A stretch of DNA of 35,196 nucleotides from Defluviitaleaceae bacterium (lineage in GTDB: Bacteria; Bacillota; Clostridia; Lachnospirales; WQUN01), in the NCBI GenBank assembly GCA_009786685.1, contig WQRQ01000016.1:1-35196 (forward strand), read 5' to 3'. The notes beneath the pieces were generated by a model that had not been told where the DNA came from, searched no databases, and saw only the letters and a list, made by a program, of their open reading frames with translations. Numbering within the stretch: the first letter of the stretch is position 1; each line of letters opens with the position of its first letter. A program made the position numbers and the translations under genes. Of this stretch, positions 1 through 7,720 are shown piece after piece.

Positions 1-215
1 AGTCTGTTAATAATCCCGGCTTTTACCCAACGATTGAAACGTTTGTAAACTGCATTCCAACTGCCATACTCTTTCGGTAGCCGTCTCCACTTACAGCCAT
101 TTTCACAGATGTATAGCAATGCGTTGATGAATGTTATGTTTTCTAACGTTACTCTCCCTCGTTGCACCGGTAGCTTTGGTTTGATTTTTTCATACTGCTT
201 TTCTGTTATTCTCAT
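1..215 (-). mobile_element. IS transposase, N-terminal part (IS5-like, DUF4096-type), cut by window edge
   Basis: The minus strand from the ATG at 215 reads without a stop to the window edge. The translation begins MRITEKQYEKIKPKLPVQRG and contains WRRLPKEYGSWNAVYKRFNRW. This Trp/Arg-rich helical segment is the N-terminal DNA-binding domain of IS5/IS1182-like transposases (often called DUF4096 or IS402-like). Only about 71 residues are visible, so the DDE catalytic part is outside the window. Its upstream side runs straight into a truncated kinase gene (220-330), which suggests the element landed in that gene. The IS end should lie between the two reading frames, roughly 240-262, but no terminal inverted repeat can be confirmed because the other end is missing. 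Confidence 0.85.
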
Positions 216-219
216 GCAC

Positions 220-330
220 TTAGTTTATCAGCTTTTCTTTGATTTTGATAGTGGCTACACTCCCTAGCTTATTGGCATAGGTTGTCTTACCAGACCCAAT
301 CATGCCACAAATCAATATTACTTTCCCCAT
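220..330 (-). pseudogene. P-loop kinase/ATPase gene, truncated after the Walker A motif by an IS
   Basis: An ATG at 330 opens MGKVILICGMIGSGKTTYAN, a textbook beta-strand plus Walker A (GMIGSGKTT) as found in small AAA-type kinases of the zeta-toxin/shikimate/cytidylate kinase fold. After about 23 residues the homology-like sequence ends and the frame runs out at a TAA at 220-222, giving only 36 codons. The following DNA is the leader of a transposase, so the gene is most likely interrupted by IS insertion and non-functional. Substrate cannot be inferred. The gene is preceded by repeat copy 1 (371-625), as the two other genes of this region are preceded by their copies. Confidence 0.75.
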
Positions 331-370
331 ACACACTTCACCGACCATTCCTAGCAAAATAAAATTAAAG

Positions 371-625
371 TTTGCCGACTAAATTGTCGGCATAATAACG
401 CAAATCAACTGACGCTAACCTAATCTAACTGCAACTAACGGACATTTCACTTTTTAAGTCCACTTTGCAGACCCTAGTATAATAGCGGTTTTTAGCCAAC
501 TTACAAAGCAAGTGTTACCGTTTTTCAAGAAGTCCGAACTCCTTTTCGAGAATCGAGTGAAATCAAGGAATTGCGGGACTTCCACACCCTTACACGCCGA
601 CGGTTTGCCGACTGGCGGTTGTGGA
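371..625 (-). repeat. Intergenic ~0.25 kb repeat, copy 1 (complete)
   Basis: Complete copy of a diverged repeat found three times in 371-2570, always just upstream (minus strand) of a gene. Shared blocks in plus-strand order are: a hairpin with TGCCGAC/GTCGGCA arms (372-392) followed by ATAATAACGCAAA; a block around AATAGCGG...GTTTTTCAAGAAG (480-535); GAGAATCGAGTGAAATCAAGG (about 549-569) leading to GACTTCCAC; and TTTGCCGACT-GGCGGTTGTG (604-623). The 10-mer TTTGCCGACT occurs at both ends (371-380 and 604-613). On the minus strand the hairpin end carries TATTAT, a possible -10 element for the downstream gene. 331-652 contains no gene. Confidence 0.7.
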
Positions 626-652
626 AATATAGTGTGAATAATTGCAATTACT

Positions 653-1147
653 CTACAATTTTGGCAACTTTAATCCCGTGCCTCTTCCGCCTATAATCCA
701 CGTAACTATCCCTAACCCAAGTACCGCAACGCTAACAATAATCCCCAAATGACTTTCTAAAAATCCTTTATTCGTTTTATCTAGTTCAACATATATTCGG
801 GCAATATCTAACAACTTTTCGCTAAAAAGCATTCTATCTTCGGTTGATAAATCTTCTCTTTTAAGTTGCTCTTGAAAACAGACTTGAATCTCTTTTAGTG
901 CGTCAATAAGCACATCTGTCGCTTCTTTATTTTTGTCCGTTATGTTTTTTGATGATTCAATTATCTTTTCGTTGGTATCCATTATGAAATGGGCAATATT
1001 AGGGATTTGCTCAATCGCACGAAGTTGAGTTTCTTTGTCTAAATCAGGAAGAAGTGAAAGAAACTTCATAAATTTGTCTTTGGATAAATTCCTCCAAGAT
1101 GATATTTCAATTACATCCATAGCTTCTTTTTCAGATATATACATCAT
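653..1147 (-). CDS. Small C-terminally membrane-anchored protein, function unknown
   Basis: 164 residues; not recognised. The first ~125 residues are predicted helical and highly charged (several Glu/Lys-rich heptad-like stretches, for example around residues 50-95), with no signal peptide. Residues ~133-153 (GIIVSVAVLGLGIVTWIIGG) form one transmembrane segment, followed by a short basic tail ending GLKLPKL. This makes a tail-anchored cytosolic protein the simplest topology. The start has two tandem ATGs (1147 and 1144) behind a GGGGG Shine-Dalgarno. It lies between repeat copies 1 and 2 and is co-oriented with the truncated kinase and the carboxypeptidase, which looks like a cassette arrangement. 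Composition is AT-richer than the str operon to its right, in keeping with accessory origin. Confidence 0.7.
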   Translation of the reverse strand: MMYISEKEAMDVIEISSWRNLSKDKFMKFLSLLPDLDKETQLRAIEQIPNIAHFIMDTNEKIIESSKNITDKNKEATDVLIDALKEIQVCFQEQLKREDLSTEDRMLFSEKLLDIARIYVELDKTNKGFLESHLGIIVSVAVLGLGIVTWIIGGRGTGLKLPKL

Positions 1148-1175
1148 TTTACCCCCTGTAGGTTATTTTAAGTTC

Positions 1176-1432
1176 TTGTCGCCCAAATTGTCGGCATATT
1201 AACGCAAACTAACAGAAGTCAATTGGAAGTAGCTACTGAAACTACTTGCGGTTTTCACTTTTTTGTCAATCGTGCAGAAGCCCGTAAAATAGCGGGTTTT
1301 CCCCAAACTGACAAGGCAAGGAACGGCGTTTTTCAAAAAGCCCGAACATTCGCTTGAGAATCGAATGAAATCAAGGATTGGCGGAACTTCCACTGCTTCC
1401 CACGACGGCGATTTGCCAACTGACGGTTGTGA
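1176..1432 (-). repeat. Intergenic ~0.25 kb repeat, copy 2 (complete)
   Basis: Second full copy, between the carboxypeptidase and the small membrane protein. Blocks in common with copy 1: AATTGTCGGCAT at 1186-1197 followed by TAACGCAAAC; AAATAGCGGG then CAAGGCAAGG and GTTTTTCAAAAAGCCC (to about 1343); GAGAATCGAATGAAATCAAG and GGAACTTCCAC (1355-1393); ATTTGCCAACTGACGGTTGTG (1411-1432). The minus strand near 1200 reads TTGACT, 15 nt, TAATAT, a fair promoter for the gene starting at 1147. Whether the unit acts as RNA, as a recombination site or only as a promoter carrier cannot be decided from sequence. Confidence 0.7.
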
Positions 1433-1503
1433 AAAGTTGCTGTAGGCATTTCTACAAAGTCAGTAAAATGTAAGATGGTATACCATGCTATGCAATATGC
1501 TCA

Positions 1504-2400
1504 TCATTGACAGTTGAAAAAAGTAACACTATGGTTGTCGGAATCAAGCCGTGCTTTTGTTCCAATTGGCAAAATTCCGTGCCGTGTACCATGTCCGAAG
1601 TCATCAGTATAAAGCACAGGTATGTTATGGCGTTTGCCAAATCGTTCAAGGCAATGCAATAAGTTATGCGGAGTTTCAACACTATAATGACCAAAAATAA
1701 TTCCTTTTACTTTGTCCATCAACGGTGTTTGCTCAATAAATGCCAGTTCTCCCGCTGTTATGCCAATTGTGCTGTGTCTCTCATGTGATTCCAAAAATAA
1801 TATATACCCCTGCTCATTAAAACTAAAATATTTATTTGAAATCATCAAAGCAAATAGGGTTGTATACCCGCCGATTAACACACCTTCGCATTGCCCACTA
1901 TACAAAGTTTTCCGTTCGCTGTCGGGGTTGAACTTTTCTGCTCTATAACCCTCCACAAAATGGGTGCAAAATTGCATATAATCATAATGCCGCAAATCAT
2001 TAAATGAACCCGGCGCAGTACCATAATACACCACAAGTCCTGTCTGTGAGTGAATTGCGTTAAGTATAGATGTGCCATCGCTGTAACTGCCTATGCGCTT
2101 GGGATTGCGGCCAATGTTATTATAATCAATATACGGTAAAATTTCAGCCGCACCATTACCGCCATTGAATAAAATCGCATCAACGCTTTCATCGGCAATC
2201 AATGCGTTAAAATCATCGGCTCGCTCCTGTGCGCTTGCGGTATATCCCCATGTATCCTTATAAAAATTTTTGCTAAGTTTCACTTTATACCCCATGCGTT
2301 CAATGCCGGCGATTTGCATGGCGTAATTCTCAAGGAGGGCAACATGGCTTGGGCAAAATATACCAATTGTTCCATTTTGTTTCAGTCTTTTGGCCTGCAT
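1504..2400 (-). CDS. Serine carboxypeptidase of family S66 (LD-carboxypeptidase / MccF-like)
   Basis: 298 residues, the usual size for S66. The family folds as a Rossmann-like domain with a Ser-Glu-His triad; members cleave the L,D bond of murein tetrapeptides (LdcA) or inactivate microcin C (MccF). Here the nucleophile lies in IGSYSDGTSILNAIH (around residue 128), the glutamate in LFLESHE (near 205) and the histidine in FGHGTRHGILPIG near the C-terminus. An early GIFCPSHVA stretch matches the first strand-loop of the family. No signal peptide is present, so it acts in the cytoplasm. Shine-Dalgarno GGAGG sits 8 nt before the ATG. It is flanked by repeat copies 2 and 3, so it may be a transferable cassette gene; antibiotic self-protection (MccF-like) is as plausible as murein recycling. 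Confidence 0.9.
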   Translation of the reverse strand: MQAKRLKQNGTIGIFCPSHVALLENYAMQIAGIERMGYKVKLSKNFYKDTWGYTASAQERADDFNALIADESVDAILFNGGNGAAEILPYIDYNNIGRNPKRIGSYSDGTSILNAIHSQTGLVVYYGTAPGSFNDLRHYDYMQFCTHFVEGYRAEKFNPDSERKTLYSGQCEGVLIGGYTTLFALMISNKYFSFNEQGYILFLESHERHSTIGITAGELAFIEQTPLMDKVKGIIFGHYSVETPHNLLHCLERFGKRHNIPVLYTDDFGHGTRHGILPIGTKARLDSDNHSVTFFNCQ

Positions 2401-2420
2401 GTAAGTACCTCCATAATTTG

Positions 2421-2570
2421 TTGCCGTTCAATTTGACGGCATAATAACACAAGCTCACTGCAACCATCTATCGTTTTACATTTTTGCCTAACTTTGGGAA
2501 TGTCCACAAAATAGCAAGCTTCAATCAAACTGCCAAGGCAAGGCGTTTTTCAAGAAGCCCTCTCTTTTTT
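2421..2570 (-). repeat. Intergenic ~0.25 kb repeat, copy 3 (truncated)
   Basis: Third copy, upstream of the carboxypeptidase. It begins with a hairpin TGCCGT/ACGGCA (2422-2441) where copy 1 has TGCCGAC/GTCGGCA. The arms differ but still pair, which hints at a conserved structure. It then shares ATAATAACAC, CACAAAATAGC, CTGCCAAGGCAAGG and GTTTTTCAAGAAGCCC, and stops near 2570 without the blocks seen at the far end of copies 1 and 2. The 175 nt between it and the rpsL promoter show no gene or further repeat. Confidence 0.65.
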
Positions 2571-2745
2571 TTCCAAAAAGATGTTTTTGGATAAACCTCT
2601 CCAGCCCGCATAATCACTACACAATCACAAATAAAACACGTTCCCTAACAATAACATATTACACTCATACCATCACAGATACCGCGCAGCCGACAAATGT
2701 TCTTCGACCTAGGGTTAATTATTGGAGAATCATACCACAATTCCT

Positions 2746-2773
2746 TGACAAGCAGCAAAAAAAAAGATAATAT
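2746..2773 (+). promoter_or_regulatory. Strong sigma-A-type promoter of the str operon
   Basis: Perfect -35 TTGACA (2746-2751), 16-nt A-rich spacer and -10 TAATAT (2768-2773), about 40 nt before the rpsL start. No other promoter of comparable quality is seen in the operon. Confidence 0.85.
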
Positions 2774-2814
2774 CTCTACGTTTTCGCAAAATACAATTAA
2801 ATTAGGAGGTGACT

Positions 2815-3231
2815 ATGCTCACATTCAACCAACTGGTAAAGCAGGGCAGACATTCTGCTAAGAAAAAATCCAAATCACCGGCCTTACAAAAAGGGCTTAA
2901 CACGATTAAGGACAAGCGTACAGACCACAGCAGCCCGCAAAAGCGCGGAGTATGCACACGCGTATTTACAGACACGCCAAAAAAACCTAACTCCGCACTC
3001 CGTAAAATCGCCCGTGTACGTCTTAGCAACCAAATGGAAGCCACATGCTACATCCCCGGTGAAGGGCACAATTTGCAGGAGCACAGCGTTGTACTAATGC
3101 GCGGCGGCAGGGTACGTGACGTACCCGGTGTACGCTACCACATCGTACGCGGCACGCTGGACACAGCAGGTGTTGCAAACCGCAAACAAGCCCGCAGCAA
3201 ATACGGGGCTAAAAAACCGAAAAAAGCATAA
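2815..3231 (+). CDS. rpsL: 30S ribosomal protein S12
   Basis: 138 residues, matching the longer S12 form of Gram-positive bacteria. S12 sits in the decoding centre of the 30S subunit and monitors codon-anticodon pairing. The conserved [11 protein letters not shown] loop (residues 54-64) is intact, including the two lysines. The second decoding loop reads [14 protein letters not shown], with Arg at residue 101 where most bacteria have Lys (E. coli K87, M. tuberculosis K88). The start chosen is the ATG at 2815, 7 nt after AGGAGGTG; an in-frame GTG six bases earlier lies inside the Shine-Dalgarno. First gene of the str operon; rpsG follows after 182 nt. Confidence 0.98.
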   Translation: MLTFNQLVKQGRHSAKKKSKSPALQKGLNTIKDKRTDHSSPQKRGVCTRVFTDTPKKPNSALRKIARVRLSNQMEATCYIPGEGHNLQEHSVVLMRGGRVRDVPGVRYHIVRGTLDTAGVANRKQARSKYGAKKPKKA

Positions 3232-3274
3232 TATTTCCGCAAGTTAACGCGGCTTATATAGATGAATATGAATA

Positions 3275-3296
3275 CTTTTTTCGCTTTGCGAAAAAA
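3275..3296 (+). other. Perfect hairpin in the rpsL-rpsG spacer
   Basis: TTTTTTCGC / GCGAAAAAA form a 9-bp stem with a 3-nt loop in the 182-nt spacer between rpsL and rpsG. In many bacteria this spacer holds the S7 autoregulatory site. This hairpin may belong to such a site or act as a weak attenuator. There is no other gene in the spacer. Confidence 0.45.
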
Positions 3297-3413
3297 CCGT
3301 TCGCAAAAAAACGAATTGAAGCATTTCGATTTTTTTGCTCACTGTAAGCGCGAAACGTGGGAAACACAGACACGAGTACCTGTGAATTAATCATTGTTAA
3401 GGAGGGAAGTCTC

Positions 3414-3884
3414 GTGCCAAGAAAAGGACATGTAGCAAAGCGTACAGTTTTGCCCGACCCACTATACGGGAGCATAATCGTTACAAAATTGATTAACGGC
3501 ATTATGCTGGACGGCAAAAAAGGCGTAGCACAAAAAATCGTTTATGGTGCATTCGAAAAGGCGGCCGAAAAGAAGGGCGCGAAACCCATGGACGTATTTG
3601 AAGAAGCATTAAACAACATCATGCCGGTGCTGGAGGTAAAAGCACGCCGCGTAGGTGGTGCAACCTACCAAGTACCAATAGAAATAAGACCCGAGCGTCG
3701 TCAAACGCTGGGCTTGCGTTGGTTAGTAAACTACTCACGCAACCGCAGCGAAAAAAACATGACAGACCGTCTCGCAAACGAGCTGCTCGACGCCTCAAAC
3801 AACACAGGCGGAGCAGTACGTAAAAAAGAAGAAACCCACAAAATGGCCGACGCAAACAAAGCATTCGCCCATTACAAGTGGTAG
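3414..3884 (+). CDS. rpsG: 30S ribosomal protein S7
   Basis: 156 residues, standard length. S7 nucleates assembly of the 30S head and contacts tRNA at the E site. Typical features are PRKGHVAKR at the N-terminus, [15 protein letters not shown], and [22 protein letters not shown] with the RNA-binding basic patch, ending in [15 protein letters not shown]. The start is GTG at 3414 behind a strong AAGGAGGGAAG. The reading frame extends further upstream, but that extension has no S7 similarity. In operon with rpsL (upstream) and fusA (21 nt downstream). Nothing unusual in the protein. Confidence 0.98.
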   Translation: MPRKGHVAKRTVLPDPLYGSIIVTKLINGIMLDGKKGVAQKIVYGAFEKAAEKKGAKPMDVFEEALNNIMPVLEVKARRVGGATYQVPIEIRPERRQTLGLRWLVNYSRNRSEKNMTDRLANELLDASNNTGGAVRKKEETHKMADANKAFAHYKW

Positions 3885-3905
3885 AACTCGGAAAGAGGAG
3901 TAACA

Positions 3906-5990
3906 GTGAGAGCTTTTCCGTTAGAAAAAACAAGAAATATAGGTATCATGGCGCATATCGACGCGGGTAAGACGACTCTTACCGAGCGTATTTTGTTCTA
4001 CACAGGCCGCAATTACAAAATAGGCGAAACCCACGAGGGTACAGCCACCATGGACTGGATGGAACAAGAGCAGGAGCGCGGTATCACAATCACAAGTGCG
4101 GCGACCACCACCCAGTGGGAAGGCAACCGTATTAACATCATAGATACACCGGGACACGTTGACTTTACTGTAGAGGTTGAGCGTAGTCTGCGTGTACTCG
4201 ACGGTGCGGTAGGCGTATTCTGTGCAAAGGGCGGCGTAGAGCCACAGTCCGAGACAGTATGGCGTCAGGGCGACCGCTACGGCGTACCCCGTTTGGCGTA
4301 TGTAAACAAAATGGATATTTTGGGTGCGGATTTCCTAAACGTGGTGAGCATGATAAAAGACCGCCTCGGTCACAATGCCGTACCTGTACAGCTTCCCATT
4401 GGCTTCGAAAGCACATTTAAAGGCCTCGTGGACCTCTTCGAAATGAAGGCGTACCACTTCGAAGGCGACAACGGCGACGATATCAAAGTAGTAGACATCC
4501 CCGCCGACATGCTGGCACAATGCGAAGAGTACCGCATAAATCTATTGGAATCCATCTGCGAAACAGATGAGAGCCTAATGGAAAAATACCTCGAAGGCGA
4601 AGAAATTCCCGTCTCCGACCTAAAAAAAGCCCTGCGCACAGCCTGCATCGCAAACTCCATCATCCCCGTATTCTGCGGCTCCGCGTACAAGAAAAAAGGT
4701 GTACAAAAACTGTTGGACGGCGTAATAGATTATCTTCCCGCCCCCACAGACATCCCCGCGATTAAAGGCGTTCTTCCTCAATCGGATGAGCCTACGGAGC
4801 GTAAAGCCTCCGACAATGAGCCGTTTTCGGCACTGGCGTTCAAGATTATGAACGACCCGCAGGCGGGTAAGCTCGCGTTCTTCCGCGTATACTCGGGTGT
4901 GCTTAACGCAGGCTCATATGTATACAACTCTGTGAAAGGCAAAAAAGAACGCATGGGGCGCATACTGCTGATGCACGCCAACGACCGCGAAGACGTACAA
5001 AACGTATACGCAGGTGACATTGCCGCCGTTGTAGGCTTAAAATTTACAACCACAGGCGATACTCTATGTGACGAAAAACATGAGGTAATCCTCGAGTCCA
5101 TGAACTTCCCCGACCCTGTAATCTCCGTAGCAATCGAGCCAAAAACAAAAGCAGGGCGCGACAAAATGGGAATCGCACTCGCAAAACTCGCGGAAGAAGA
5201 CCCAACCTTCAAAACCCACACAGACCTCGACTCAGGCCAAACCATCATCGAAGGAATGGGAGAACTCCACCTCGAAATCATCGTAGACCGCCTGCTGCGC
5301 GAGTTCCGTGTAGAAGCCAACGTGGGCAAACCACAAGTAGCCTACCGCGAAACCTTCCGTAAGGGCGCGGACGTAGAAGGCAAATATGTACGTCAATCCG
5401 GCGGACGCGGCCAATACGGCCACTGCAAAGTCACATTTGAGCCAATGGACGCAAACGATAACGAGAACACCTTTGAGTTTGTAGACAAAATCGTGGGCGG
5501 TGCTATTCCGAAAGAATACATCCCCGCCATCGAAAACGGCATAAAAGAAGCCATGCAGTCGGGTATAATAGGCGGCTACCCCGTATTGGGCGTTCGTGCA
5601 ACGCTCTACGACGGCAGCTACCACGATGTTGACTCATCCGAGATGGCCTACAAAATCGCCGGCTCTATGGCCTTCAAAGAAGCAATGCGTAAATCCGACC
5701 CCGCACTCCTCGAACCCGTTATGAAAGTAGACGTAACCGTTCCCGAGGATTACATGGGTGACGTAATAGGTGACATAAACAGCCGCCGCGGCAAAATCGA
5801 AGGCATGGAAGCTCGCGGCAACGCGCAAGTAGTGCATTCCTTCGTGCCGCTGGCCGAAATGTTTGGCTACGCCACAGACCTGCGCGGCAAAACCCAAGGG
5901 CGCGGCACATTCACGATGGAAGTACACCATTACGAGCCTGTGCCAAAGAGTGTTCAAGAAAAATTAACATCAAATAAAACGCAAGACTAA
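3906..5990 (+). CDS. fusA: Elongation factor G
   Basis: 694 residues, full length. EF-G is the GTPase that drives ribosomal translocation and, with RRF, recycling. Domain I shows G1 AHIDAGKTT (residues 16-24), the switch-[10 protein letters not shown] (80-87) and NKMD (134-137). Domains II-V follow, with domain IV signature [14 protein letters not shown] and the C-terminal [21 protein letters not shown]. Start is GTG at 3906, with AGAGGAG 8 nt upstream. It sits 21 nt behind rpsG and 52 nt before tuf. Wobble positions in the second half are strikingly rich in C and A compared with the start of the gene. Confidence 0.98.
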   Translation: MRAFPLEKTRNIGIMAHIDAGKTTLTERILFYTGRNYKIGETHEGTATMDWMEQEQERGITITSAATTTQWEGNRINIIDTPGHVDFTVEVERSLRVLDGAVGVFCAKGGVEPQSETVWRQGDRYGVPRLAYVNKMDILGADFLNVVSMIKDRLGHNAVPVQLPIGFESTFKGLVDLFEMKAYHFEGDNGDDIKVVDIPADMLAQCEEYRINLLESICETDESLMEKYLEGEEIPVSDLKKALRTACIANSIIPVFCGSAYKKKGVQKLLDGVIDYLPAPTDIPAIKGVLPQSDEPTERKASDNEPFSALAFKIMNDPQAGKLAFFRVYSGVLNAGSYVYNSVKGKKERMGRILLMHANDREDVQNVYAGDIAAVVGLKFTTTGDTLCDEKHEVILESMNFPDPVISVAIEPKTKAGRDKMGIALAKLAEEDPTFKTHTDLDSGQTIIEGMGELHLEIIVDRLLREFRVEANVGKPQVAYRETFRKGADVEGKYVRQSGGRGQYGHCKVTFEPMDANDNENTFEFVDKIVGGAIPKEYIPAIENGIKEAMQSGIIGGYPVLGVRATLYDGSYHDVDSSEMAYKIAGSMAFKEAMRKSDPALLEPVMKVDVTVPEDYMGDVIGDINSRRGKIEGMEARGNAQVVHSFVPLAEMFGYATDLRGKTQGRGTFTMEVHHYEPVPKSVQEKLTSNKTQD

Positions 5991-6042
5991 TGCAACCAAC
6001 ATGAAAAACGGCCAAAGGCCAAACAAATAGGAGGACTAAAAA

Positions 6043-7236
6043 ATGGGTAAAGCAAAATTTGAGCGTGCAAAGCCGCACGTAAACATCGGTACCATCGGCC
6101 ACATCGACCATGGTAAAACCACACTTACCGCCGCTATCACAAAAACGCTTTACGAGCGTTACAAAATGGGCGCAGTAGTAGACTTCGACAAAATCGACAA
6201 AGCCCCGGAAGAAAAAGCACGCGGTATAACAATCTCCACCACACACGTAGAGTACGAAACACCAAACCGCCACTACGCACACGTAGACTGCCCCGGCCAC
6301 GCCGACTATGTTAAAAACATGATAACAGGTGCGGCACAGATGGACGGCGCAATCCTCGTAGTAGCAGCCACAGACGGCCCCATGAGCCAAACACGCGAGC
6401 ATATCCTGCTTGCACGCCAAGTAAACGTACCAAAAATCGTTGTTTTCCTTAACAAATGCGACATGGTAGAAGACGAAGAGCTTCTGGAACTCGTGGAAAT
6501 GGAAATCCGCGAGCTTTTGGACAAATACAAATTCCCCGGTGATGATACACCCATCATCCGCGGCTCCGCACTTCAAGCACTCAACGACCCCATGGGCGCG
6601 TACGGCGACAAAATCGTTGAACTGTTCGAAGCCGTTGACGAATTTATCACAACACCCGAGCGCGACACCGACAAACCGTTCCTTATGCCTGTAGAAGACG
6701 TATTCACCATCCAAGGCCGCGGCACGGTAGTAACAGGTCGCGTAGAACGCGGAACCCTTAAAGTACAAGACGAAGTAGAAATCGTAGGCTTTACAGAAGA
6801 AAAACGCAAAGTAGTAGTTACGGGCATTGAAATGTTCCACAAGCTACTCGACCAGGCAGAAGCAGGCGACAACGCAGGTCTTCTCCTGCGCGGTATCGCT
6901 CGCGACGAAATCGAGCGCGGCCAAGTTCTCTGTAAGCCCGGCACAATCAAATCTCACACAAAATTCTCTGCACAAGTATACGTTCTGTCCAAAGACGAAG
7001 GCGGACGCCATAAAGCATTCTTCTCCAACTACCGTCCGCAGTTTTACTTCCGTACAACAGACGTTACCGGCGTAATCACCCTGCCCGACGGCGTAGAAAT
7101 GTGTATGCCCGGCGACCACATCGAAATGAACGTAGAACTCATCTCCCCCATCGCCATGGAAGAAGGCTCCACATTCGCTATCCGCGAAGGCGGCCGCACA
7201 GTAGGCGCAGGCGTTGTAGTAAAAATCGTTCAGTAG
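6043..7236 (+). CDS. tuf: Elongation factor Tu
   Basis: 397 residues, full length. EF-Tu delivers aminoacyl-tRNA to the ribosomal A site as a GTP complex. Motifs: GHIDHGKTT (19-27), RGITI (60-64), DCPGHADY (82-89), NKCD (137-140), then barrel domains 2 and 3 with [13 protein letters not shown] and the C-terminal [12 protein letters not shown]. Shine-Dalgarno TAGGAGGA lies upstream of the ATG. Last gene of the str operon: it is followed by palindromic element E1 and a strong intrinsic terminator at 7306-7336. Confidence 0.98.
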   Translation: MGKAKFERAKPHVNIGTIGHIDHGKTTLTAAITKTLYERYKMGAVVDFDKIDKAPEEKARGITISTTHVEYETPNRHYAHVDCPGHADYVKNMITGAAQMDGAILVVAATDGPMSQTREHILLARQVNVPKIVVFLNKCDMVEDEELLELVEMEIRELLDKYKFPGDDTPIIRGSALQALNDPMGAYGDKIVELFEAVDEFITTPERDTDKPFLMPVEDVFTIQGRGTVVTGRVERGTLKVQDEVEIVGFTEEKRKVVVTGIEMFHKLLDQAEAGDNAGLLLRGIARDEIERGQVLCKPGTIKSHTKFSAQVYVLSKDEGGRHKAFFSNYRPQFYFRTTDVTGVITLPDGVEMCMPGDHIEMNVELISPIAMEEGSTFAIREGGRTVGAGVVVKIVQ

Positions 7237-7245
7237 AAATTAAAA

Positions 7246-7302
7246 CCGTGGGCTCTGACCACACCCGCAACCTTTTGTAAAAGGTTGACCAAAACTTTAA
7301 CA
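7246..7302 (+). repeat. Palindromic element family E, copy E1
   Basis: Begins CCGTGGGCTCTGACC, continues ACACCC, then a hairpin with arms AACCTTTT/AAAAGGTT, and ends GACCAAAACTTTAACA. The same order (CC-TGGG arm, short CCCC run, second T/A-rich hairpin, AAA-CTTTnAC tail) is found at 8873-8940, 9293-9361, 29620-29685 and 29713-29773. Starts 10 nt after the tuf stop codon. Confidence 0.7.
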
Positions 7303-7305
7303 TTT

Positions 7306-7336
7306 CCGCGCACTCTTGCGAGTGCGCGGTTTTTTG
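7306..7336 (+). terminator. Intrinsic terminator of the str operon
   Basis: CCGCGCACTC and GAGTGCGCGG form a perfect 10-bp GC-rich stem with a 4-nt loop (TTGC), followed by a T6 run. It directly follows element E1. Confidence 0.92.
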
Positions 7337-7375
7337 TGTTACAATGCATCAAATATTATGTAAGGGGTGCTGGTT

Positions 7376-7720
7376 ATGGACTATTCTTCTTTTTTGCCGG
7401 ACATTGACGTGGAGGGCGGCAAGGCTCGTGTTATGGATAATACAAAACTGTACCAGCGATTGCTTGGCAAGTTTGACGCGGCTAAGATGGCGGGGGATGT
7501 TACTTCTGCTGTGGAGACGGGGGATTATAAGGCTGTGGTGCAGGCGGCGCACGCGTTGCGTGGTACTGCGGCTAATTTGGGCTTTCCTGTGGTGCAGGAG
7601 GTTACAAACGATATAGAATTGCTCGCTAAAAAAGAAGAAGACTGCAAGCATTTGATTGGTAAACTTAATGACGCTGTTTCTGCATTGCAGGGGGCTATCG
7701 AGCGATTGCTGGCTGGTTAG
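7376..7720 (+). CDS. Histidine phosphotransfer (HPt) domain protein
   Basis: 114 residues, essentially one HPt four-helix bundle. HPt proteins shuttle a phosphoryl group between receiver domains in phosphorelays. The phosphorylatable site is AAHALRGTAANLGF, with His at residue 59; the usual Lys-Gly after it is Arg-Gly here. ATG at 7376 preceded by AAGGGG. A candidate promoter (TTGCGA, 18 nt, TACAAT at 7341-7346) overlaps the preceding terminator. The hybrid kinase at 12119-13495 has no HPt domain of its own, so this protein could be its partner (inference from proximity). Its stop codon overlaps the stop of the convergent TPR gene by three bases (7717-7720). Confidence 0.88.
   Translation: MDYSSFLPDIDVEGGKARVMDNTKLYQRLLGKFDAAKMAGDVTSAVETGDYKAVVQAAHALRGTAANLGFPVVQEVTNDIELLAKKEEDCKHLIGKLNDAVSALQGAIERLLAG

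Noticed and set aside
1712-1948. Plus-strand open frame within the carboxypeptidase gene
   Set aside because: Antisense shadow of a gene with clear catalytic motifs; no ribosome site.
371-2570. Canonical integron attC sites in the 0.25 kb repeats
   Set aside because: GTTRRRY-like strings occur in copies 1 and 3, but not at corresponding positions, and none in copy 2; the repeat is also longer than usual attC. Kept only as a cassette-like array.
5911-6840. Long minus-strand open frame opposite fusA/tuf
   Set aside because: It is antisense to two highly conserved genes, has an implausible Phe/Cys/Tyr-rich composition and no family features; it arises from the codon usage of the sense genes.
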